A DNA stretch of 64,000 nucleotides. It comes from Bradyrhizobium sp. CCBAU 53421 (GTDB taxonomy: Bacteria > Pseudomonadota > Alphaproteobacteria > Rhizobiales > Xanthobacteraceae). Below, piece by piece: positions 54,957 through 64,000 of the stretch. Position numbers and translations under genes: made by a program. Position 1 is the stretch's first letter. Every line of letters starts with the position of its first letter. The stretch lies in NCBI RefSeq assembly GCF_015291625.1, contig NZ_CP030047.1, forward strand, positions 4,712,001 through 4,776,000. Direction: 5' to 3'. Below the pieces are notes generated by a model. It saw only the letters and a program-made list of their open reading frames with translations, did no database searches and was not told where the DNA came from.

Positions 54957-55667
54957 TCAGGTCCTGAAGTTTCTCCGGTACAGGCTGGCTTCTCGCTTGA
55001 GCTCGTTCCGGAACGCGCCAACGCGCTTGGCTTCATCCGCGGTGAACGAGGATGCCTGCGCGGTCCAGTCGCCGCGCTTGACCGGAATGCATTGCGCTAT
55101 GGGAGTGCCCTTGGGGAGGACGCCTTTGAAATTCCTGTCGTGCCAGTACGCCGGGAAGTGCACCCAATTGTCGGCATAGCGGTCCGAATTGACCAGGCCG
55201 CTGAGCGTCGTGAACGGCAGGTCGAAGCGATTGACGGGATGCGTGAAGTAGACCGCGTAGCCTTCGGGCGCTTCGACGGTCCACAGATTGTGGAATTTGA
55301 GAAAGAAGCGGCCCGCTTCGAACAGCGGCGTGCCGGAGACCTGACCCGGGTCGTGGAATCCGATCGGCGAGCGCGGAAATTCGGGGGTGCCTCCCGGCGG
55401 CAGGTCGTGGTCCCAGGTGATTTCGCCGTCCGCGACCGTGAGATCGCAGACCAGCGGCAGCAGGAACCCGCAAGTCATCGCGTCCACGAATGGCGGACAG
55501 CGCTTGATGGTGCTCTCGTCGTGCAGGTTGATCGAAGAGAAGGCGGTCGCCGGCATGGCCTTGAGCCAGTCGGGAACGCCTTGTGCCGCCGGGACGGGGC
55601 GCGGGATCAGTCCTTCGAGCTGTTCGGGACAGCGAAATTTGAGCGTCAGCTTGTTGTTGTTCGTCAT
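54957..55667 (-). CDS. DUF6065-like hypothetical protein
   Basis: The 236-residue protein (ATG 55667, GGAGCG upstream) begins MTNNNKLTLKFRCPEQLEGL and contains VPAAQGVPDWLKAMP, KRCPPFVDAMTCGFLLPL and PIGFHDPGQVSGTPLF. From memory this resembles the DUF6065 family, small cytoplasmic proteins of unknown function sometimes found near TPR or secondary-metabolism genes. It is convergent with the TPR gene, 27 bases apart. No catalytic motif is recognised. Confidence 0.6.
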   Translation of the reverse strand: MTNNNKLTLKFRCPEQLEGLIPRPVPAAQGVPDWLKAMPATAFSSINLHDESTIKRCPPFVDAMTCGFLLPLVCDLTVADGEITWDHDLPPGGTPEFPRSPIGFHDPGQVSGTPLFEAGRFFLKFHNLWTVEAPEGYAVYFTHPVNRFDLPFTTLSGLVNSDRYADNWVHFPAYWHDRNFKGVLPKGTPIAQCIPVKRGDWTAQASSFTADEAKRVGAFRNELKREASLYRRNFRT

Positions 55668-55839
55668 TGGGCGCTCCAGTGCGCCCAACCGGCCTACATG
55701 ATGATGTCGCGAATTCTCGCTCACGATCGATTGATGGCAGCCCCAGCCATGCGTCAGACAAACGGCAATCCGCTGTCGCCCCGCATCAGAAGCAGGGGCA
55801 GACACAATCCGAAGCAGACGGGAAACGCTGCGCTGGGCG

Positions 55840-56925
55840 CTAGCCCGCGAGATACTTCGCCACCGCCGCCTCGTTCCATTCGATGCCGAGCCCGGGACCG
55901 CGAGCGGTCACCGCGCCATCGATGATCTCGGCGGGCCTTGCGAGGATCGCGCTAGCGAAGTCGAGGAACTCGAGCCAGTGCGCCGTCGGTGTCACCGCGA
56001 GCAGATGCGCGCTGACTTCCGCGAACAGATGGCTCGACATCGGGATCGACGCTGCATCGGCCTGTCCCGCGACCTGCATCCAGCCGGTCACGCCGCCGAC
56101 CTTCATCACGTCGGGCATGATGAAGTCGGACGCGCCGGCCGCGATCGCCTCGGCAAAGCCGCGCGGAAACCACCAGTTCTCGCCGGCCTGGATCGGGGTC
56201 GGCGAGGTCTCCCGGACCTTGGCATGGCCGGACAAGCTCTCCTGCGGCACCGGCTCCTCGATCCAGTGCAGGTCATAGGGCGCAAGCCGAGCGATGCGGC
56301 GGATGGCCTCCGCCGGATCGAGCGACTGGTTGAAGTCGAACATCAGCGCGATGTCGGGGCCGAGCAGGGCGCGGACGCTTTTCACGACGCGCTCGTCATT
56401 GGCGGCGTCGCCATCGCCGCCCTTGATCTTGATGCCCTTGAAGCCTTGGTCGAGCGAGCGGCGCAGCGCACGCTCGTCGGCAACGGGATCGACCGCGCCG
56501 TAGCTGTCATAGGCCCTGATCGGCCTCACGGAGCCGCCGAGCAGCTCGGCCAGCGGCCGGCCGGCGAGTTGGCCCAGCACATCCCAATAGGCCATATCGA
56601 GGCCCGACACGGCCATCCCGACCAGACCATGTGCGCCGAGCAGCCGGAACTTGGCGTCCATCGCCTTCATCAGATCGAACGGGGCGACTGGCCTGCCGAT
56701 CAGCTCGCGGCCGATCTCCTCGATCAGATAGACGAGAGGGTTAAGTGTGAGCTTGCTGTAAGCGAAGATGTAGGTGCGGCCGGTAACACCCTGATCGGTC
56801 TCGACATCGATGAGCACCAGCGGGCCGGAATCGATCAAGCCAAACGCTGTCTTCACAGGACGCTTGAGCGGCACCACGACGCTTCGTGCCTTCACTCCGC
56901 GAATCGCTGCAACTGTCTGGCTCAT
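55840..56925 (-). CDS. Enolase superfamily enzyme (mandelate racemase/muconate lactonizing family)
   Basis: The 361-residue protein has the capping domain (VVVPLKRPVKTAFGLID) and the barrel with catalytic Lys in GFKGIKIKGG, metal ligands in MFDFNQ, IEEPV and QAGENWW, and a His in MSSHLFAEVSAHL. The Lys/His pair resembles mandelate racemase rather than muconate cycloisomerase. The reaction, abstraction of a proton alpha to a carboxylate, is known for the superfamily; the substrate is not. ATG at 56925 with AAGGAAA upstream. It lies 32 bases behind the multicopper-oxidase-like gene on the same strand, so they are probably co-transcribed. Confidence 0.85.
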   Translation of the reverse strand: MSQTVAAIRGVKARSVVVPLKRPVKTAFGLIDSGPLVLIDVETDQGVTGRTYIFAYSKLTLNPLVYLIEEIGRELIGRPVAPFDLMKAMDAKFRLLGAHGLVGMAVSGLDMAYWDVLGQLAGRPLAELLGGSVRPIRAYDSYGAVDPVADERALRRSLDQGFKGIKIKGGDGDAANDERVVKSVRALLGPDIALMFDFNQSLDPAEAIRRIARLAPYDLHWIEEPVPQESLSGHAKVRETSPTPIQAGENWWFPRGFAEAIAAGASDFIMPDVMKVGGVTGWMQVAGQADAASIPMSSHLFAEVSAHLLAVTPTAHWLEFLDFASAILARPAEIIDGAVTARGPGLGIEWNEAAVAKYLAG

Positions 56926-56957
56926 TGGCGTTTCCTTCAGGCGGTTTCCACTTCTTG

Positions 56958-58319
56958 TTATTGGACACTGTACCACCGCAGCAGCCGCGGCGCGGCCCAG
57001 TCGGTTGCGACCTGCTCGATCAAATAGCGGCCAGGATATTCGGCGAGGAAGGCGATGCGCTGGGTCTGGCCCGGTTCGACCGCGAGCGTGTCGAGCCAGA
57101 ACGGCTTCCAGCCGTCGTCGAGCCGGTCGAGCAGACGGAAGTGATGGCCGTGCAGATGAAAGACACTGGCGATCGCGCCGCTGTTGTTCAGGGCCAGCAC
57201 GACCGCGCGGCCTGTTTTGGCCTGAAATGCCGGAGCCGCTGTCGGCTTGAACTCCGCCGGACGGAGCCACTCGGTCGGTGTGCCGAGCGCCAGATCGAAT
57301 CGCGCAGCGCCCTTGAGATCGAGCTGCGCGGGCATGTCATTGCCCGGCAGCGGCGGGGCCGGCGGGAACGGCGCGGCTCGGACCGGCGGTTCGTTCGAGA
57401 TGGCGAGCTTGCCGACCGGGCGGGCCTGCTTGCCGTCATGCAGCAGGATCGGGAAGCTCGTTCCGGCTGGCCCGACCGCGTCGACAAAGACATCCGTGCG
57501 GCTGCCTGGAGCGAGCACCAGCGCACCGTTGCGAGCCGGGAAAGGTTCGGCCGGCTGGCCGTCGATCGCCATCACCCGGACATCGAGGTTCTCTAGCTTG
57601 ACCGCCAGCACACTGCGTTGGCTGCCATTGATGAAGCGGAGTCTGAGGCGGGTATTGGCCAGTGCCGAGATGTCGTATGAGGTTTTGCCGTTAACCGTAT
57701 GAATTGACGTCGAATCTTTCGGATCTCTCCCGGGCGGGATCGCGGTTCCATCCAGCTCCAGGCGCCACTCTTCGATCAGCAGGGTCTCGTCGCGATCGAC
57801 GGCGACCGGCGAGGCGCCGGTTACGATCAACGGGCGCGGCCGTACAGGCGCGGCGCCATCGCCGATCAGCGGCTCGCACAGGAAGGTGCCGGCATGTCGA
57901 AGTGGGAGCTGAAAGGTATCCTTTGCCCCCGTGGCGACCGGCGCCCGGGAGGCCAGCGGCTCCGCGGCCGCGATGCCATCGAGCCCGCGGCAATCGAGCG
58001 CGGCGGCAACCGGCAGCTCGTTGCCGAACGTCACGTCGAGGACTTCGCCGCGCTTGAAGCGGAGGTCGCCGCTGCCGAGCGACCAGACCTGGGTCCCCGG
58101 TCCGCCAGCACCTGATCCGCCGGGACCCGTTCCGTCGGGACGAAGCGAGATGCGGTCGATCTTGGCCTGGAGCGCGACTGCCGTCCGGCCCTGCGCCGAG
58201 CCGGTTGCCGGCCAAACGGGGCAAAGCGCCGCGGCGCCGAGGCCGGCGATCAGGTCGCGTCGGGTGAGGGAAAATTCGGAGCTTGTTACAGGACTTGCCA
58301 TTCGGCCGATGCGGACCAT
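56958..58319 (-). CDS. Tat-exported multicopper oxidase-like protein lacking most copper ligands
   Basis: The roughly 453-residue protein begins with a twin-arginine signal (SLTRRDLIAGLGAAALC) and has three cupredoxin-like domains. The first domain, where laccases carry HWHG and HPH, has LDCRGLDG and FLCEPLIGD instead. The third keeps HLHGHHF, but the terminal His-Cys-His...His...Met motif is gone (PGRYLIEQVATDWAAPRL). Full copper occupancy is therefore unlikely, and the protein may be a structural relative like FtsP/SufI. It is followed by an enolase-superfamily gene. The start at 58319 is uncertain; ATG 58301 and ATG 58403 are in frame. Confidence 0.75.
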   Translation of the reverse strand: MVRIGRMASPVTSSEFSLTRRDLIAGLGAAALCPVWPATGSAQGRTAVALQAKIDRISLRPDGTGPGGSGAGGPGTQVWSLGSGDLRFKRGEVLDVTFGNELPVAAALDCRGLDGIAAAEPLASRAPVATGAKDTFQLPLRHAGTFLCEPLIGDGAAPVRPRPLIVTGASPVAVDRDETLLIEEWRLELDGTAIPPGRDPKDSTSIHTVNGKTSYDISALANTRLRLRFINGSQRSVLAVKLENLDVRVMAIDGQPAEPFPARNGALVLAPGSRTDVFVDAVGPAGTSFPILLHDGKQARPVGKLAISNEPPVRAAPFPPAPPLPGNDMPAQLDLKGAARFDLALGTPTEWLRPAEFKPTAAPAFQAKTGRAVVLALNNSGAIASVFHLHGHHFRLLDRLDDGWKPFWLDTLAVEPGQTQRIAFLAEYPGRYLIEQVATDWAAPRLLRWYSVQ

Positions 58320-58454
58320 TTTCCAGGGTAGCTGTCCAGTCGCGATCGGTCGCAGGCCGGGCTCTCTAGCGGCCATTTTTTTGCTGCGAACCGGTGGGCG
58401 CATGTTATAAGCCCGGCCGCCCGCGGCATCGCGGCCGGACTGGATGCTTTTCGC

Positions 58455-58539
58455 GCGGGCGTGGCGGAACTGGTAGACGCGCTGGATTTAGGTTCCAGTG
58501 ACGAAAGTTGTGGGGGTTCGAGTCCCTCCGCCCGCACCA
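58455..58539 (+). tRNA. tRNA-Leu (anticodon UAG)
   Basis: The 85-base sequence folds into a tRNA: acceptor stem GCGGGCG/CGCCCGC, anticodon stem CTGGA/TCCAG with loop TTTAGGT (anticodon TAG at 58489-58491), a class II long variable arm, T arm GGGGG-TTCGAGT-CCCTC, and an encoded CCA end. It reads CUA (and by wobble CUN) leucine codons. Confidence 0.97.
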
Positions 58540-58703
58540 AGCGCTTACAGCGTTTGCATGACGAATTCTTGGAGAACCTTGGGCCCGCAGGGGACGAGGG
58601 TTCGCCGAACCCACAGACGTTAGGCCGCAAGGCTCACCGTCGAACCGATTGAACACTGCCACGGCCGCTCGGGCCGCGGCAAAAGCGGAAGAAGATTGAT
58701 ACC

Positions 58704-60065
58704 ATGCAGGTCACCGAGACCCTCAACGAGGGACTGAAGCACGAATTCAAGATCAGCGTTCCGGCATCCGATCTCGATGCCAAGGCGGACGCCAAGCTGG
58801 TCGACCTCAAGGACAAGGTCCGTCTCAACGGCTTCCGTCCCGGCAAGGTGCCGGTGGCGCACCTGAAGAAGATCTACGGCCGCTCTGTGATGGCCGAGAC
58901 CATCGACCAGACCATCAGCGACACCAACCGGCAAATTTTCGAAGATCGCGGCTTCCGCCTCGCCGGTGAGCCGAAGATCACGATGCCGACTGAGAAGGAC
59001 CAGGTCGACGAATTGCTGTCGGGCAAGACCGACCTGACCTACACCGTCGCGATCGAGGTCGTGCCGCCGATCCAGCTCGCCGATTTCAAGTCGTTCTCGG
59101 TCGAGAAGCCGGTGGTCGAAGTCTCCGACACCGACGTCGACGATGCCATCAAGCGCATCGCCGAAGGGAGCCGCCCGTACAACGCCAAGACTGAAGGCAC
59201 GGCGGAGAAGGGTGACCGCGTCACCATCAGCTTCAAGGGCACCATCAACGGTGAGGCCTTCGAGGGCGGCACCGGTGAGGGTATCCAGGTCGTGATCGGC
59301 GCCGGCCAGTTCATTCCGGGGTTCGAGGAGCAGCTGATCGGCATCGGCACCGGCGAGACCCGCACGCTCAAGGTCTCGTTCCCGAAGAACTACCTGAACG
59401 ACAAGCTCGCCGGCCAGCCGGCTGAGTTCGAGACCACCGCGACGCTGATCGAGGCGCCCGGCGAGGCCACGATCGATGACGAGTTCGCCAAGACGCTCGG
59501 CCTCGAGTCCCTCGACAAGTTGAAGGAAGCCGCGCGCGAGCGCCTGACCGCCGAATTCGCCGGCGCGACCCGTCAGAAGGTCAAGCGCGCGCTGCTCGAC
59601 CGGCTCGACGAGAGCCACAAATTCGAGGCGCCGCCGTCGCTTGTGGCCGAAGAGTTCAACCTGATGTGGAACTCGATCAAGGCCGAGATGGACTCGACCG
59701 GCAAGACCTTCGCCGACGAGAACACCACCGAGGAAGCTGCCAAGGAAGAGTACCAGAAGATCGCCGACCGCCGCGTCCGCCTCGGCCTCGTGCTGTCGGA
59801 GATCGGCGAGAAGAACAAGATCACCGTGACCGACGACGAGGTCTCGCGCGCCGTGATCGAGCGTGCGCGCCAGATGCCGGGCCGCGAGAAGGAAGTCTGG
59901 GACTACTACCGCAGCAACGCTCAGGCGCTGGCCCAGCTTCGTGCCCCGATCTACGAGGACAAGGTCGTCGACTTCGTCCTCGAGCTCGCCAACGTGACCG
60001 AGAAGAAGGTCACCAAGGATGAGCTGTTCAAGGATGAAGACGACGCTGAGAAAACTGCCGCTTAA
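58704..60065 (+). CDS. tig: Trigger factor (ribosome-associated chaperone)
   Basis: The 453-residue peptidyl-prolyl isomerase/chaperone binds the ribosome near the exit tunnel. The ribosome-binding signature is seen in [19 protein letters not shown] (residues 48-66), the FKBP-type PPIase domain in the middle ([34 protein letters not shown]), and a long helical C-terminal domain. It begins the tig-clpP-clpX-lon region common in proteobacteria. The start ATG at 58704 has GGAAGAAG upstream. Confidence 0.97.
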   Translation: MQVTETLNEGLKHEFKISVPASDLDAKADAKLVDLKDKVRLNGFRPGKVPVAHLKKIYGRSVMAETIDQTISDTNRQIFEDRGFRLAGEPKITMPTEKDQVDELLSGKTDLTYTVAIEVVPPIQLADFKSFSVEKPVVEVSDTDVDDAIKRIAEGSRPYNAKTEGTAEKGDRVTISFKGTINGEAFEGGTGEGIQVVIGAGQFIPGFEEQLIGIGTGETRTLKVSFPKNYLNDKLAGQPAEFETTATLIEAPGEATIDDEFAKTLGLESLDKLKEAARERLTAEFAGATRQKVKRALLDRLDESHKFEAPPSLVAEEFNLMWNSIKAEMDSTGKTFADENTTEEAAKEEYQKIADRRVRLGLVLSEIGEKNKITVTDDEVSRAVIERARQMPGREKEVWDYYRSNAQALAQLRAPIYEDKVVDFVLELANVTEKKVTKDELFKDEDDAEKTAA

Positions 60066-60103
60066 TTCCGGCACCTCGCGTTAATGATGAACCGCGAAAG
60101 CAC

Positions 60104-60130
60104 GCCTCGCGACGGGTCCCGTCGCTAGGC
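60104..60130 (+). terminator. Hairpin downstream of tig
   Basis: GCCT-C-GCGACGGG and CCCGTCGC-T-AGGC form a nearly perfect stem 39 bases after the tig stop. No T tract follows, so it may slow polymerase or protect the 3' end rather than terminate. Confidence 0.45.
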
Positions 60131-60226
60131 GGGCCGACGCGAATCGGCTTGAAGTTCTGCGACCTGCCCAGGTGGCTAGTGCGGCGAGTGCCGGTCTTGT
60201 CGGCCGGAAATTGGCCCTTATCTGGG

Positions 60227-60282
60227 TTAAGCCTTGAGCCAAGAGCCTTAAGTCACGTAGCCTTAAGGGACGTTGGCTTAAG
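60227..60282. repeat. Four phased TTAAG boxes upstream of clpP
   Basis: TTAAG occurs at 60227, 60248, 60263 and 60278 (first bases). The last three are exactly 15 bp apart, each within AGCCTTAAG or GGCTTAAGCC. They lie 40-95 bases before the clpP start. This is a compact repeat cluster in a 254-base gap with no gene; it could be a regulator binding array. Confidence 0.55.
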
Positions 60283-60319
60283 CCAAGTTCTGCATCACCC
60301 CTAACCCTTGGGTTCTTTC

Positions 60320-60955
60320 ATGCGCGATCCCGTTGAAACCTACATGAACCTTGTGCCGATGGTCGTCGAACAGACCAATCGCGGCGAACGCGCCTACGAC
60401 ATCTTCTCGCGCCTGCTGAAAGAGCGCATCATCTTCGTCACCGGTCCGGTGGAGGACGGCATGTCGACGCTGATCGTCGCGCAGCTGCTGTTCCTCGAGG
60501 CCGAGAATCCGAAGAAGGAAATCTCGATGTACATCAACTCGCCGGGCGGCGTGGTGACGTCGGGCCTTGCGATCTACGACACCATGCAGTTCATCCGTCC
60601 GCCGGTCTCGACGCTGTGCACGGGGCAGGCGGCCTCGATGGGCTCGCTGCTGCTGGCGGCTGGCGAGAAGGACATGCGCTTCACGCTGCCGAACTCCCGC
60701 ATCATGGTTCACCAGCCGTCCGGCGGTTTCCAGGGCCAGGCCACCGACATCATGCTGCACGCGCAGGAGATCCTGAATCTCAAGAAGCGCCTCAACGAGA
60801 TCTACGTGAAGCACACCGGCCAGACCTACAAGGCGATCGAGGACGCGCTTGAGCGTGACAAGTTCCTCACCGCCGAGGACGCCAAGGCGTTCGGCCTCGT
60901 CGACAAGGTCATCGACAAGCGGCCCGAGGATCCGGCCTCTGCGAAGGCGGCCTGA
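60320..60955 (+). CDS. clpP: ATP-dependent Clp protease proteolytic subunit
   Basis: The 211-residue serine protease forms a tetradecamer that degrades substrates fed by ClpX or ClpA. Catalytic Ser lies in GQAASMGS (about residue 106), His in MVHQPSGG (about residue 131), Asp follows near AHTG-like segment ([14 protein letters not shown] region). Typical IYINSPGG motif appears as [13 protein letters not shown] at 60320 fits the family N-terminus ([19 protein letters not shown]). Upstream lies an array of TTAAG boxes. Confidence 0.97.
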   Translation: MRDPVETYMNLVPMVVEQTNRGERAYDIFSRLLKERIIFVTGPVEDGMSTLIVAQLLFLEAENPKKEISMYINSPGGVVTSGLAIYDTMQFIRPPVSTLCTGQAASMGSLLLAAGEKDMRFTLPNSRIMVHQPSGGFQGQATDIMLHAQEILNLKKRLNEIYVKHTGQTYKAIEDALERDKFLTAEDAKAFGLVDKVIDKRPEDPASAKAA

Positions 60956-61395
60956 TCTGGGCGGCATCTCGGGGCGTCCTGTGATCTCCACATTGACGCC
61001 TCACATAACCGGCAAAAGCGGGGCGGCGGGGTACTCCGCAAGCGCCTGAGCATGGGCGAAAGGTTCCTCTTTCGTGCTCACTGCCCGGCGTGGTAATCCC
61101 GCAACGTTCCGTGGATTTCGACGCGTATTCCACGTGCGATCGTTGAAAATCACGGTATTGTCACGGTCTTGAGCCGGCCTCCCGATTAGCGAATTCTTGA
61201 TAGTCGGGTGCCAGCATGGTTGGCTGTAATGCATCGGCTATGATCGCGGAGATTCGAATAAACCGTGATCCATACGGTCAGTATTGCGTAGGGTCTTTTT
61301 TGGTACGGAATTTGCTCTATCTACCCAATACTCCGGTTTTGTGCCGGATTGGGTCGATCTGGCAAACGAGATCGAACGGCGGACGGAGATAATGA
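60956..61395. promoter_or_regulatory. clpP-clpX intergenic region with structured clpX leader
   Basis: The 440-base gap has no gene. A bulged hairpin (CCCAAT..CCGG with CCGG-ATTGGG, 61324-61353) lies 43 bases before the clpX start. Its length argues for an independent clpX promoter, but I could not fix one; T-rich sequence around 61290-61316 is a plausible area. Confidence 0.45.
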
Positions 61396-62670
<1,275 letters not shown>

Positions 62671-62991
62671 GAGCGCAACTTTCTGTCGTCGCAAATGACG
62701 CGGCTGCCGGGCGATCCGGCGGCCGTTGCGGCGCAGCAGCAGCGCCGCTGCGGCATTGCAGTAAATGCCTGTTTAGCCTGAATTTCCGGGCACTTCTCAG
62801 ACTTGACACCCCCCGGCCTGATAGCCACCTAATGCTATCGGCGAGGGATCTCATGCGCTGAGATTCGTCGCTTTTCGATGCGGAATAAGCGGCTGCTAAC
62901 GGCAATCTTTTTCCGGATCACCAAGGCACCTTGTGGCGGTTGCGCAAGCAGGCGGGCTGCGTGCAAGGGGGCAAAACAAAAGGATAAGGCC
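62671..62991. promoter_or_regulatory. clpX-lon intergenic region: hairpin and candidate heat-shock promoter
   Basis: GCGGCGC and GCGCCGC (62728-62734 with 62742-62748) form a hairpin that could end clpX. Then CTTGAC at 62802-62807 with CCACCTAAT 17 bases downstream resembles an alphaproteobacterial RpoH (heat-shock sigma) promoter, 160 bases before lon. No gene is seen. Confidence 0.45.
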
Positions 62992-64000
62992 ATGACGACC
63001 TCAAAACCCCGGCCAACGATCGTCCACGGCGAAAGCCATTCCTATCCGGTGCTGCCGCTCCGCGACATCGTCGTCTTCCCACACATGATCGTGCCTCTCT
63101 TCGTCGGCCGCGAGAAATCGATCCGCGCGCTCGAAGAGGTGATGAAGAACGACGCGCTGATCATGCTCGCGACGCAGAAGAACGCGTCCGATGATGATCC
63201 GGCTCCCGATTCAATTTACGAGACCGGTACGCTCGCCAGCGTGCTGCAGCTCCTGAAGCTGCCCGACGGCACCGTGAAGGTGCTGGTCGAGGGCCTCGAG
63301 CGCGCGCGAGTCGAGAAGTATTCCGACCGCAGCGAATATTACGAGGCGACTGCGGTTGCGCTCGCCGACACTGACGCCAACTCGGTCGAAGCCGAAGCCT
63401 TGGCGCGTTCGGTCGTGTCCGACTTCGAAAGCTATGTGAAGCTGAACAAGAAGATCTCCGCCGAGGTCGTCGGCGTGGTTCAGGCGATCACCGATTTCGC
63501 CAAGCTCGGCGACACCGTTGCTTCGCATCTCGCGGTCAAGATTGCCGATCGGCAAGCGATCCTGGAGACGTTGTCCGTCACCCAGCGCCTGGAGAAGGTG
63601 CTCGGCCTGATGGAGAGCGAGATCTCGGTGCTGCAGGTCGAGAAGCGCATCCGCTCGCGCGTCAAGCGCCAGATGGAGAAGACCCAGCGCGAGTATTACC
63701 TGAACGAGCAGATGAAGGCGATCCAGAAGGAGCTCGGCGACGACGAAGGTCGCGACGAGCTGGCCGATCTGGAGGAGAAGATCTCCAAGACCAAGCTCTC
63801 CAAGGAAGCGCGCGAGAAGGCCCAGCACGAGCTGAAGAAGCTGCGTCAGATGTCGCCGATGTCCGCGGAAGCGACCGTCGTGCGCAACTATCTGGATTGG
63901 CTGCTGTCGATCCCGTGGGGCAAGAAGTCCAAGGTCAAGAAGGACCTCGAGGCCGCACAAGCGGTGCTGGACTCCGATCACTACGGGCTCGAGAAGGTCA
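62992..64000 (+). CDS. lon: ATP-dependent protease La (Lon), 5' part
   Basis: From ATG at 62992 (AAGGATAAGG upstream) the frame is open to the window end, about 336 residues. It shows the Lon N-terminal domain: YPVLPLRDIVVFPHMIVPLF, VGREKSIRALEEVM, LKLPDGTVKVLVEGLERARV, then the coiled-coil region (YLNEQMKAIQKELGDDEG, RDELADLEEK) and the start of the AAA+ part. The ATPase and protease domains lie beyond the window. Lon degrades misfolded and regulatory proteins. Confidence 0.95.
   Translation, partial: MTTSKPRPTIVHGESHSYPVLPLRDIVVFPHMIVPLFVGREKSIRALEEVMKNDALIMLATQKNASDDDPAPDSIYETGTLASVLQLLKLPDGTVKVLVEGLERARVEKYSDRSEYYEATAVALADTDANSVEAEALARSVVSDFESYVKLNKKISAEVVGVVQAITDFAKLGDTVASHLAVKIADRQAILETLSVTQRLEKVLGLMESEISVLQVEKRIRSRVKRQMEKTQREYYLNEQMKAIQKELGDDEGRDELADLEEKISKTKLSKEAREKAQHELKKLRQMSPMSAEATVVRNYLDWLLSIPWGKKSKVKKDLEAAQAVLDSDHYGLEKV

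Noticed and set aside
58455..58539. tRNA-Leu as an integration site for a mobile element
   Set aside because: No integrase gene and no direct repeat of the tRNA 3' end seen in the window.
58620..60074. Minus-strand frame of 484 codons opposite tig
   Set aside because: Exact shadow of trigger factor; composition typical of antisense reading (Leu/Val/Asp/Gly-rich).
60227..60282. CtrA binding sites upstream of clpP
   Set aside because: TTAA boxes are spaced 15 bp apart, not the 11 bp of TTAA-N7-TTAA.

Overview
The window is a gene-dense, high-GC stretch of alphaproteobacterial chromosome. The gene set and order (tig-clpP-clpX-lon, glnB-glnA, rplM-rpsI, a GcrA-type cell-cycle regulator, nadQ-nadABC, rhizobial-type exopolysaccharide genes) and several dispersed palindromic repeats point to Bradyrhizobium or a close Bradyrhizobiaceae relative. 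I see no integrase, transposase, phage gene or CRISPR array, so this looks like core and lineage-specific chromosome rather than a genomic island.

Layout. 1-9.3 kb: the end of an SDR, a GcrA-like regulator, a small ribbon-helix-helix protein, an acyl-CoA synthetase with an acetamidase/formamidase, a YdcF-like membrane protein, a DUF169 protein, an enoyl-reductase-like protein, and an FAD monooxygenase divergent from a MarR regulator. 9.2-16.6 kb: an exopolysaccharide locus (O-antigen ligase/polymerase, polyprenyl-P glycosyl-1-P transferase, glycosyltransferase, export lipoprotein, and a divergent Wzz/GumC protein with a degenerate kinase domain). An MFS/LysR pair (16.7-19.3 kb) separates this from a CelD-like acetyltransferase and a polysaccharide deacetylase homologue that has lost its metal-site residues (19.3-21.7 kb). 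21.7-28 kb: DUF2842, heme A synthase, and the NAD de novo operon nadA-nadB-nadC behind its regulator nadQ, with two tandem palindromes at the nadA start. 28-37 kb: O-acetylhomoserine sulfhydrylase, CoA-binding protein, enoyl-CoA hydratase, thioesterase, rplM-rpsI, a diguanylate cyclase, an ABM protein, an AI-2E family permease and a glutamine amidotransferase. 37-46 kb: a hybrid histidine kinase, an M19 dipeptidase, two orphan ABC substrate-binding proteins (one frameshifted), a GlxA-type regulator, a tautomerase and a GNAT enzyme. 46-50.5 kb: glnB-glnA, and nnr (NAD(P)HX repair) with a GNAT gene. 50.5-58.3 kb: a Crp/Fnr regulator behind a possible 26-codon leader ORF and a 22-bp palindrome, DUF1330, SDR/LysR pair, TPR protein, a DUF6065-like protein, an enolase-superfamily enzyme and a Tat-exported multicopper-oxidase-like protein lacking most copper ligands. 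58.4-64 kb: tRNA-Leu(UAG), tig, clpP, clpX and the start of lon.

Functional themes: surface polysaccharide synthesis and export; NAD synthesis, its feedback regulation and NAD(P)HX repair; PII/glutamine synthetase nitrogen control; protein folding and ATP-dependent proteolysis. The most unusual signals are probable pseudoenzymes (deacetylase, multicopper oxidase, BY-kinase-like domain), the coupled leader ORF of the Crp/Fnr operon, operators overlapping the nadA ribosome binding site, and phased TTAAG boxes before clpP. Family assignments come from sequence motifs read by eye; no database search was run.
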